Below the pieces are notes generated by a model, which did no database searches, was not told the DNA's origin, and saw only the letters and a list, made by a program, of their open reading frames with translations. Positions 47,980 to 55,660 of a stretch of DNA of 64,000 nt are shown here, in pieces. A program made the position numbers and the translations under genes. Source of the DNA: Polynucleobacter sp. AP-Capit-er-40B-B4 (GTDB lineage Bacteria > Pseudomonadota > Gammaproteobacteria > Burkholderiales > Burkholderiaceae); contig NZ_JACVOV010000001.1 in NCBI RefSeq assembly GCF_018882245.1, positions 1 through 64,000 of the forward strand, given 5' to 3'. The stretch's first letter is position 1; every line of letters starts with the position of its first letter.

Positions 47980-49920
47980 ATGAGCGCATGCCAGTTATGT
48001 GGGTACGAAAATCGGTCTGGAGTTATCTACTGCCGAAAATGTAAATCAGCTATAGCTGAGCCAGCAATCACCAGAAAGACTTTAGCACTTCATCTTGCTG
48101 ATGAAATTACCGAGCTATACAAACAACATCAGAAGGTCTCTGGAAAACCAGGGCTTTACTTGATTGAATCAAGATTTCCAAATTTTGACCGGGAATTTTC
48201 AGATGCTCTATCAGAGTTGCTGAATTTCTCCTGCAGACTACTTGAGTCCAAAGTATCTCAAGATAAATATCAAGGCTATATATTTAGCGAGCTTTCTGAA
48301 AAAAATGAATTCGATAATAAAACAAGTCCTGATTTTGGCCAGATTATTTCCCTAATTACTCAGGGAAAAGATGTTTTTATTGTTCAAAATAATTTAGAGA
48401 GCATCAATAAATATTATCGCGATACAGCAATTTCCGTCATCACAATACCAAGGTTTACGGAGGAAAGTCTGGAAAAAGCCTGCAAGATTTTCTATAACCA
48501 CCATATAAAAGATGAGCAGGATCTATCTTGGTCACGCTTCCTAGTTCCAGAAGACTTTCTAATCAATGCGAAAGTAAAAGATTCCCCTCTGCCCCATATA
48601 CTTGATTCACTAGAACATCGGTTAGCCCAATATCAATGCAAAGATGCGCGTAATTTAGAAGAACTCTATGCCTTCGGAGAAGCTCGAGATTGGGCTTATG
48701 ACTGGAGCAAAGACGCTAGGGAAATATTGGCGGGGTCTAAAACTTTAAAGTGGGGAGATCTTGAGAGGGGAATATTACTGGTTGGAAAGCACGGCATGGG
48801 TAAACTGGATTTTGCTAAATCGCTAGCAAAAGCCTCCGGAGTTCATCTGCTTGAATGCTCCATAGAAGACCTAACAGCCAGTGATATAAAAGATTACTTC
48901 ATGGCTCAGCTAAAAGAAGCTAAAGCTCTATCTCCTTGCATTCTTTACGTTCACACAGGAACTTCCGCATTAGATTTGACCCCATTTCTATTTGATAGCT
49001 TTAATGAGGATGAGCCAGTATTTATACTTTTGGCAAGAAATAAAAGGGTGATTCCAGATAATCTTCTCAGAGCAAAGCGTATCGAAAGAGTCTTTCAGAT
49101 ACCATATCCAACTGCCAGAATTCTTAAAGATGTTTATCAACCACTCTTAAAGGCGGTAGATTGTGAGTTATCTCAATTAGAGATGGATCAGTTAGCCAAT
49201 AGTTCGCAAGGTTATGTAGGTTCCTTAGCGAGAGCAGAGCAAATAGTTCGCTCTGCAAAAAGACAGGCTCGAAGAAAAAACCTGCCAATTTCACTTGCAG
49301 ATCTGATTGATCAAATCTATGAGGTGCCAAGTAAATCTGTACGTACTCTACCGCTTGATAAGATTCGAGATACCGCTTTTCATGAAGCTGGCCATGCAGC
49401 CATGATGCTGTTAACCAATCGCGGCCTTAAGAACATCACCTATTTATCCGTAGTTCCAAAGGATGATTATCTTGGCTTTACCAGTTACGCCTTTGATGAG
49501 GATGACCCAGACGAAACTCGTAATAACTTGCTGGAGACAATTCGAGTAAAGCTAGGCGGTAGAGCTGCAGAAGAAATTCATATGGGTATAGATGGCATTT
49601 CAACTGGGCCTAGCTCAGACCTGGAGTCCGCAACCCGTGTGGCTTCTTATATGCTCACTTCATTTGGTTTTGGGATTAATGACTCCCTTGTTTCATGGGA
49701 ACCAGACCTATCTAGAAACGATGAGTTGCGGAACCAAATAGATGATGTGCTTAAGGCTGAGTATAAGGCTACGGTAGACACCTTAAAAAAGAATTGGAAA
49801 TTAGTGGAAAATTTAGTTGAGGCAGTAATGAAGTCTGAGGAAATCACCGGCAATGAAATGCGTCAGATTTATCAGGCATATTTAAGCACCCTCCCTCAAC
49901 TCGAAAATCCAAAGGAATAA
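47980..49920 (+). CDS. Zinc ribbon + degenerate AAA + FtsH-type M41 metalloprotease
   Basis: A 646-residue FtsH relative with unusual traits. A zinc ribbon (C4, C7, C18, C21) replaces the transmembrane N-terminus, and no membrane segment is visible. The AAA module (about 225-440) is degenerate: Walker A reads GKHGMGKL (269-276), with Leu where Thr/Ser binds Mg, and the Walker B Asp-Glu is replaced by His325-Thr326 in CILYVHTG. The C-terminal M41 peptidase is intact: HEAGH (468-472), Asp547 in GPSSDLESA as third zinc ligand, and LGGRAAEE. So it probably cleaves protein without normal ATP-driven unfolding. Followed by a 57-aa gene after 6 bases. Confidence 0.85.
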   Translation: MSACQLCGYENRSGVIYCRKCKSAIAEPAITRKTLALHLADEITELYKQHQKVSGKPGLYLIESRFPNFDREFSDALSELLNFSCRLLESKVSQDKYQGYIFSELSEKNEFDNKTSPDFGQIISLITQGKDVFIVQNNLESINKYYRDTAISVITIPRFTEESLEKACKIFYNHHIKDEQDLSWSRFLVPEDFLINAKVKDSPLPHILDSLEHRLAQYQCKDARNLEELYAFGEARDWAYDWSKDAREILAGSKTLKWGDLERGILLVGKHGMGKLDFAKSLAKASGVHLLECSIEDLTASDIKDYFMAQLKEAKALSPCILYVHTGTSALDLTPFLFDSFNEDEPVFILLARNKRVIPDNLLRAKRIERVFQIPYPTARILKDVYQPLLKAVDCELSQLEMDQLANSSQGYVGSLARAEQIVRSAKRQARRKNLPISLADLIDQIYEVPSKSVRTLPLDKIRDTAFHEAGHAAMMLLTNRGLKNITYLSVVPKDDYLGFTSYAFDEDDPDETRNNLLETIRVKLGGRAAEEIHMGIDGISTGPSSDLESATRVASYMLTSFGFGINDSLVSWEPDLSRNDELRNQIDDVLKAEYKATVDTLKKNWKLVENLVEAVMKSEEITGNEMRQIYQAYLSTLPQLENPKE

Positions 49921-49926
49921 GAGCCT

Positions 49927-50100
49927 ATGTACAAAATAATTAAATATCTTGAGAAAAATAAAACCCTGGAGGTAGAACTATCTGAGGATGATTATGATGC
50001 GATTTTCGATGGCCTGGTTGAGTTAAGGGAAAGAAAGATAGATCCTGAAAAAGCGCAGGCGGTCCTTGCTAAGTTGAAAAAGTTTATATTTGCCCAGTAA
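49927..50100 (+). CDS. Small helical protein (57 aa) next to the FtsH-like gene
   Basis: Not recognised. The 57-residue frame starts MYKIIKYLEKNKTLEVELSE and ends KKFIFAQ; after a short beta-like start it is helical and highly charged. It begins 6 bases after the protease stop with AAAGGAA overlapping that stop region, so it should be co-translated. Its size and place suggest an adaptor, inhibitor or substrate of the protease; none is shown. Confidence 0.65.
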   Translation: MYKIIKYLEKNKTLEVELSEDDYDAIFDGLVELRERKIDPEKAQAVLAKLKKFIFAQ

Positions 50101-50168
50101 GGCTTTAATTTAATCTAGCCCAATAAACTGCTCCACTTTAATTAGATAACTAGGATCGTACTTTTAAG

Positions 50169-52004
50169 ATGCTTGAACTAGATAAATTCATGCTTGAAAT
50201 TGAGGGGAAGATACCCATTACTTTTGGCTCTATTGGACATAGGGATGTCTTACATGAGGATTTAGGCATTGCTACTAATAAGATTGTAAACGTTATAAGG
50301 AACTATCGTCAGCGCTTTCCTGCTACACCTTTTTTGTTTTTATGCCCTCTTGCTGAGGGCTCTGATATTACTGTCACAGAAGCAGTGGCCTCAATAAATG
50401 ACCCTTCATTATTTATCTTGCCTACCCTTCCATTCGAAATAAAACATTACAGGGAAACAATTTCTCGGGCATGGCAAAATCGATTTGATATATTACTCGC
50501 ACATCCCAAATCTTTACCTGCACTCATCATTTCTGAAGACATCTCAAGCGATGAAGAGGCCATAAAAAGGTACTATCAAAAAGCAGGGGAATTTGTTGCT
50601 TGTTATTCACATATACTATTTGCCATCAAGGATAACTGGGGAACCTTAAAGCGCTTTGTTGGTGGTACCGCAGATATTATTCACTACCGTAGAAATGGTT
50701 GTACGAATCCAGGTGTTTTAAGTATAAATAATATTCGATGCGCCGAAGAGGGCCATCTTTACGAAATACGGGTAAGGCGGAAAGATCATCCGTCAGAAAA
50801 ATTGGAGCCGGAATACTGCTACAACACTCCTAGATACGAACGTCATAACAACGAATCAAAAAATAATGCCAAGTCAATTGTTATTGACCCACATAAACTA
50901 GGCAAATCATGGCTCAATAACTTGTTTGAAACAATATTTGATCAACAAAGCCACTTGCACGATCCAGATCTTATTGCCTTTGAAACCAATTTACTAAATC
51001 AGGCTATAAGCAATTCAAGAAAGAATGGAGTGAGCGAAAAACATGTGGACAGCATTACTACTAACTACATCAATGAGTTGGATAAAATTGCCACATCACT
51101 TAAGAATACTTATATTAAATATCATTTATACCCAGCCTTCATAATTGCACTTCTTATTGCCTTACTTGAAACCTTTGATTTTGTCATCGGAGAAAAAAGG
51201 GGGGGCCTGCTGCTTAACCAAATTACTGTCGATGATGTTACCAAGACTCTTAAATTTATTCTTATCTCCGGTCTTCTGCTAATAGGATTTAGCGAACTAA
51301 TTAATCGATTTAAGCATCGTTTTGAATCAACTCGCGCAATATGTGAATCCCTGAAGGTGCAGGGTTATTGGATTAATTTGGGAATTGAAGAGTCAGCCGC
51401 TGATTACCTTTTAGCCGCACAAATAGGCGACAGCTCTTGGGTGCGCAGAACGCTTAGATCAGCATCAACTCTCGATTTTGACCTGACGCGGACCAACAAG
51501 AGACCGTCGCCGGAGAAGCTTATACATAAACTGAAGTCAACTAAAGAAATGTGGATTTCAGGTCAAATCGCCTTCTTTACAGCTCGAATCAAAGAGTTTG
51601 AATATAAGCTCAAAATTTTGAAGATTATTTCTTACTCCTGCCTTTCCTTTGGGGTGATCTCCTATCTATTAAGCCATGAATTTATCTCCAGACATCTTCA
51701 TTTGCCATTAATTTTTGGGGGCTTCTATTTATTATTTTTTGTGCTTTTTACATTAGCAAAAGGATTTGCAGAGATTCAGGCCTATGAGGTGCTGGTAAAG
51801 CGCTACAAGGCATCTAAGCATATTTTTGAACAGGTGGGCAATATTTATCAGAATCTACTTGAGAGTGAAGGACCCCTAAATCCCAGTACGCTTCAACGAT
51901 TTAGAGATTTATTTCAGATGCTTGGAATTTCGGTCCTAGAAGAAACTTCAGAGTGGTACGTCATGAATAGCCGCCTGAAATTCAAATCACCACAGGGTGG
52001 ATAA
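50169..52004 (+). CDS. SLOG-like sensor + SLATT-like membrane effector (copy 1)
   Basis: A 611-residue protein. The N-terminus has a Rossmann-like SLOG pattern: FGSIGHRD (19-26) and PLAEGSD (60-66), like the GxR and G-x-D motifs of DprA/LOG/YpsA nucleotide binders. The middle has GGTADIIHYRR and IRCAEEGHLYEIRVRR. The C-terminal half has four hydrophobic segments in two pairs (about 321-340, 360-380, 487-506, 512-533) with helical linkers and SSWVRRTLRSA, as in SLATT (DUF4231-type) proteins proposed to be membrane-disrupting effectors. Paralog of the 631-aa protein at 60123. Family calls rest on motif reading. Confidence 0.7.
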   Translation: MLELDKFMLEIEGKIPITFGSIGHRDVLHEDLGIATNKIVNVIRNYRQRFPATPFLFLCPLAEGSDITVTEAVASINDPSLFILPTLPFEIKHYRETISRAWQNRFDILLAHPKSLPALIISEDISSDEEAIKRYYQKAGEFVACYSHILFAIKDNWGTLKRFVGGTADIIHYRRNGCTNPGVLSINNIRCAEEGHLYEIRVRRKDHPSEKLEPEYCYNTPRYERHNNESKNNAKSIVIDPHKLGKSWLNNLFETIFDQQSHLHDPDLIAFETNLLNQAISNSRKNGVSEKHVDSITTNYINELDKIATSLKNTYIKYHLYPAFIIALLIALLETFDFVIGEKRGGLLLNQITVDDVTKTLKFILISGLLLIGFSELINRFKHRFESTRAICESLKVQGYWINLGIEESAADYLLAAQIGDSSWVRRTLRSASTLDFDLTRTNKRPSPEKLIHKLKSTKEMWISGQIAFFTARIKEFEYKLKILKIISYSCLSFGVISYLLSHEFISRHLHLPLIFGGFYLLFFVLFTLAKGFAEIQAYEVLVKRYKASKHIFEQVGNIYQNLLESEGPLNPSTLQRFRDLFQMLGISVLEETSEWYVMNSRLKFKSPQGG

Positions 52005-52015
52005 ACATACTAGAT

Positions 52016-53482
52016 TTATTTAGCCATCCGCTGCAAAGCACTATCAATTGCGCGCTTGAGATTTGACGAAGTATCTGGATTTGCAGAGGTAGCCCTTAAA
52101 TAATCGAGTGCCATTTGTTTGTTTGTCGAGAACTGGAAACCCACTAAATAAGCAGCGGAAGCTGCATCCAATCTTCCAGTTTCCGCATATACCTCTCCCA
52201 AGTTTGCCCAACCACTAGTACGTCCTGGCGCAATAGCCAATAAATAACCCAGAATTTTTTCAGCGGCGGGATATTGCTCTGATTTAAGCAATGCATATCC
52301 GTAATTGTTGATAGCCTCTATATCCGCTGGGTTAGCTTTAATTGCTTGCGAGAAATAATTGGTAGCCTCGCTATATAGACCGCCCTTAAAGGCTGCTAAG
52401 CCCTGCTCATTTAATAATCGACTACTTTTAACATCCCCTTTTTCAGGGCGTAGCCCAAGATCGTCAATCTTATTTTTGAGGTCTACTAACTCAATCTGAT
52501 TGGTGTCGTTTCTTAACATCGACGTTAATAGTGGGGCTGCAGAACTTGGTCCCATCACCTCTTTTATGCTAGAAGTAGCAATGGAGGCATTAACTACTTG
52601 TTCGCCCGTAGAAAGTGTCTTGCTGTTTAAATTGGAAACCTCGGATTGAGCAACGGGCTCAGTTGCTGGTACTGGTATTGGTGGCTCAGATTTTGGAATC
52701 TCTTTATGAGGCTCAATCACCGCCTTTCGGATCGGCCTCGCTCCAGAGAGGTATATTAAATTATCCTTATTTTTTGCTTCTTTAATAATTGTCTGAAAAG
52801 GCTGCACCTGTCTTTTACTTACAAAAAGCGTATTACCCTTATCTTCATCCTTTTGCCAGGAGTCAACTTTTTCATAGTTAGCAGTAAATACTGAATCTTG
52901 ATGTGCTTTCTCTAGATCTAGGCCTTCATGAATTCTGATGACCTCAATTTGCGCGCTTTCCAAATCTGCCCTAATCTGTCGAGCAATTTGTCTATCTAAG
53001 TCGGAACTAGAGACCTGAGACCATACACCACCCCCGCCTTCTACCTTACCAGGACCCCAGATCCAGCCCCTTGCCATGCCATTAGCTTGCTTTGCCTCTA
53101 CTGCCAACCATGTTGATGCATCAGAGGATATATGACCCTTATTACGCAACATCTGCCCTTCACTTAATAAGAGTTGTGCGCCGTTACCCGATTCCGCATT
53201 CACAATAGTCGTTCTATCTGAAAATAAGTAAGCGGGTTTGTTTAACTTGATATACCCATCATCATGTAAATGAGTGATGTTAGAAAAGTAAAGATCAAAA
53301 CCATAGCGAGGAATAGCGACGACATCAAGAATATTGACAAAAGTAATATAAATAGCCCAGATAATGAATAGAACCACTCCTATTCCGATAAGCCAGCCCA
53401 TGCCAGCATTTTTGTCTCGCCATTCCTGCTCTGTATAAGTAACGTAAGTACCGTCTGGCTGCTTTTCAGTGTAATTTGGCAT
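52016..53482 (-). CDS. Membrane-anchored TPR protein
   Basis: A 488-residue protein with one transmembrane helix (about 31-52, GWLIGIGVVLFIIWAIYITF), a following SH3-like beta region (about 85-150, AYLFSDRTT to ARGWIWGPG), a Ser/Pro-rich linker, and at least three TPRs (about 355-480, including AINNYGYALLKSEQYPAA). The topology suggests a cytoplasmic N-terminus of about 30 residues and the rest outside the inner membrane, or the reverse. It is last in the minus-strand arm of cassette B, 75 bases after the acetyltransferase, and convergent with the SLOG/SLATT gene. Role unknown; a membrane scaffold is a guess. Confidence 0.75.
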   Translation of the reverse strand: MPNYTEKQPDGTYVTYTEQEWRDKNAGMGWLIGIGVVLFIIWAIYITFVNILDVVAIPRYGFDLYFSNITHLHDDGYIKLNKPAYLFSDRTTIVNAESGNGAQLLLSEGQMLRNKGHISSDASTWLAVEAKQANGMARGWIWGPGKVEGGGGVWSQVSSSDLDRQIARQIRADLESAQIEVIRIHEGLDLEKAHQDSVFTANYEKVDSWQKDEDKGNTLFVSKRQVQPFQTIIKEAKNKDNLIYLSGARPIRKAVIEPHKEIPKSEPPIPVPATEPVAQSEVSNLNSKTLSTGEQVVNASIATSSIKEVMGPSSAAPLLTSMLRNDTNQIELVDLKNKIDDLGLRPEKGDVKSSRLLNEQGLAAFKGGLYSEATNYFSQAIKANPADIEAINNYGYALLKSEQYPAAEKILGYLLAIAPGRTSGWANLGEVYAETGRLDAASAAYLVGFQFSTNKQMALDYLRATSANPDTSSNLKRAIDSALQRMAK

Positions 53483-53557
53483 TCGAATCCCTTTTTCACA
53501 TACTCGTCATTAATAAAATGGATTGAGCGTAAATAATTAAATTTAGTTCATCAACAG

Positions 53558-54100
53558 TTAGAGTGCTTTGCGCATGACGATAGCATCTTGCGGAGCCTCT
53601 CCATCGGGAGTAAAAAAGCCACATATACGAAATAGCTCTATGAACCCCTCTTTATCATATATTTTTTTTGCATTAACCCATGTTTCATTGACTATTAATA
53701 CTGAACTATTTATGTTCGGATAAATATTTTTTAATTTTCGGATGCACTCGGAGAATAAAAAGGCTCCTAACCCAGTACCGCGGTAATCTGGGTGAATAGT
53801 CATAGATGTAACATAAATTTCAGAGCCAAAAAAACTATGGGTTTCTTCTATGCCATGATTTAAAGTAAACATTTCCTCTTTGATAGCTTCATGCCTTACC
53901 CACATTTCCGAAGATATATATCCAAGAGCCTTTTTACTGGAGGGATCCCTGATAAGCAGAAAGCCATCCGGAAAGTGTTTAATTCGGCCAAGAAAAACAT
54001 CGGCCCTCTCCACTACCCCTGGCTTAAAACCGAGGACCTCCAGATCCATAATCTCATCTATATCTCGCTCTGTTGCAGTCTCTAGCAATAAATCTTCCAT
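53558..54100 (-). CDS. GNAT-family N-acetyltransferase
   Basis: Acetyl-CoA-dependent transferase of unknown substrate. The GNAT core is clear: VTSMTIHPDYRGTGLGAFLF is the strand 4 and acetyl-CoA pyrophosphate loop (R/QxxGxG/A), and NAKKIYDKEGF is the typical end of the fold. I start at ATG 54100 (MEDLLLETATERDIDEI, 180 aa) because GGGAATAG precedes it; a longer frame to 54169 overlaps the TIR-FGE gene by 44 bases and has no ribosome site. It may modify the toxin-like neighbours or be an independent passenger. Confidence 0.82.
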   Translation of the reverse strand: MEDLLLETATERDIDEIMDLEVLGFKPGVVERADVFLGRIKHFPDGFLLIRDPSSKKALGYISSEMWVRHEAIKEEMFTLNHGIEETHSFFGSEIYVTSMTIHPDYRGTGLGAFLFSECIRKLKNIYPNINSSVLIVNETWVNAKKIYDKEGFIELFRICGFFTPDGEAPQDAIVMRKAL

Positions 54101-54125
54101 GGAGCTATTCCCAATAAGTTTAAAA

Positions 54126-55556
54126 TTAGCCGAATCTTGCAACACATCTAAAGCCGGTAACATCATCAACTAGTTTTGGCAGTCTTTTGATACGGCTGGC
54201 ACATCTCAATCGACTTACCCCCTGAAAATAGCACCCTCCCCTAATAACTTTGTATTCACCAAACTCTGGGCCGGGTGGATTAGATTCATCGCTATGTTGG
54301 TAATAGTCGATCGCATACCAATCACCAGTCCACTCCCATACATTTCCAGACATGTCATACAAACCAAACGCATTTTTTTGCTTAGTTCCAACTGAGTGTG
54401 TTGTGTCATCACTATTTGTCTCATCCCACGCATATTTGGTCGCAAGCTTGTCATCATCTCCCCAGAAAAATTCAGAAGAGCTTCCAGCTCTGCAGGCATA
54501 CTCCCATTCAGCCTCAGTTGGCAGTCGATAGCCGTTTTTATTGGCATCAAGGAAAACTTCCCCATCAGCTATTTCGTAGCAAGTATCTAAGCCATCAAGC
54601 GCACTCCATTTATTGCAAAATTCAACAGCATCAAACCAAGAAACACTTTCTACAGGCCTATTTAAGTCGCCAATGAAGTTGCTGGGATTTGCCCCCATGA
54701 CTTTCTCGTACTCCCGCTGAGTTACCAAGCATTTAGACATATAGAATGAAGTCATTTTGACCTCGTGAAGTGGTTGCTCAGCAACAGGTCCATTTATCGA
54801 CCCCATATGAAATATGCCCTCGGGAATGGGAACCATTTTTTTGGCAACTATAGAGCTCCACCGATCTAGTGACATAACAACATGATGACCTTCAGGAACC
54901 GTCGAGGTCAACTTAGCCTCTTTAGATGGGAGAGCTTCAATTATCTGATTGGATTGAAGATATTGAATAACCTCATTAGCAATATGCTGAACGGAATCAA
55001 CTAAATACCTTTCATCTAAGTCACCAATAAAACTCAAATTTAAGTTTTTTTTCTTAATTGGCGCGATATCAGAGGGAAGTATTTTTGGCCACTCAAAATC
55101 AGCATCCTGCCGATACTTAGTCGCCTTAATCGGGATAATTTCCATTCCATACTCAATGGCTAAAGCAATCTCCTTGCGCATCCAATCTTCCTCAGATTCA
55201 TCCCTCGAATCTAGGGCGCCCGGTGTAAGAATCAATAGAAGCGCTCTGCCTTTACAAACTTGAATAGTAGTCGAAATCTTATTCTCAAAATCCTCGCGCT
55301 CAATGCCAGTTTTATCTATGAAAAATCCACCATGAAGACGCCTTGCAGCCAACACTTTTTCTACTCGGTCTTTAATACGTGAGGCCAAATCGTTTTCTTC
55401 AGGCCCGCGATGAGTATCACATCGACGCCTATAGCTAATGAATCCCAGTAGCGGGTCAAGCATTGCTCCTCGACAACTAGGCTCATTGCAGAGACCATCT
55501 CCACCACCATGCAGATAAACTTTTCCACAAGAGTTGCATATAAAAGGGTTACTCAT
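54126..55556 (-). CDS. Zinc ribbon-TIR-FGE-like (C-type-lectin fold) fusion
   Basis: A 476-residue three-part protein. A zinc ribbon with C7, C10, C23 and C28; a TIR domain (about 34-200, LLGFISYRRR) with Glu129 in EDWMRKEIALAI at the NADase position; and a formylglycine-generating-enzyme domain (about 235-476): GIFHMGS, NRPVESVSWFDAVEFCNKW, GYRLPTEAEWEYACRAG, SGNVWEWTGDWY, IRGGCYF and DVTGFRCVARFG. The catalytic Cys pair of true FGE, spaced after RGGS, seems missing: RGGCYFQGVSRLRCAS is shorter. The FGE fold is thus probably a ligand-binding module, as in retroelement-diversified proteins. Second in the minus arm of cassette B. Confidence 0.87.
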   Translation of the reverse strand: MSNPFICNSCGKVYLHGGGDGLCNEPSCRGAMLDPLLGFISYRRRCDTHRGPEENDLASRIKDRVEKVLAARRLHGGFFIDKTGIEREDFENKISTTIQVCKGRALLLILTPGALDSRDESEEDWMRKEIALAIEYGMEIIPIKATKYRQDADFEWPKILPSDIAPIKKKNLNLSFIGDLDERYLVDSVQHIANEVIQYLQSNQIIEALPSKEAKLTSTVPEGHHVVMSLDRWSSIVAKKMVPIPEGIFHMGSINGPVAEQPLHEVKMTSFYMSKCLVTQREYEKVMGANPSNFIGDLNRPVESVSWFDAVEFCNKWSALDGLDTCYEIADGEVFLDANKNGYRLPTEAEWEYACRAGSSSEFFWGDDDKLATKYAWDETNSDDTTHSVGTKQKNAFGLYDMSGNVWEWTGDWYAIDYYQHSDESNPPGPEFGEYKVIRGGCYFQGVSRLRCASRIKRLPKLVDDVTGFRCVARFG

Positions 55557-55660
55557 AATGTTTCATATCCAAATAAAAAGTCGTTTAACACCATAAGAGA
55601 CGGTATTCAAAGATCATTAATACTGACACCATTATATAAATTAGCTTTACAGATATGCAC

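Noticed and set aside
53558..54169. Longer start of the acetyltransferase
   Set aside because: The ATG run at 54161-54169 lacks a ribosome site and overlaps the TIR-FGE gene; ATG 54100 has one.
54126..55556. Diversity-generating retroelement target
   Set aside because: The FGE-fold tail suggests it, but no reverse transcriptase or template repeat is present in the window.
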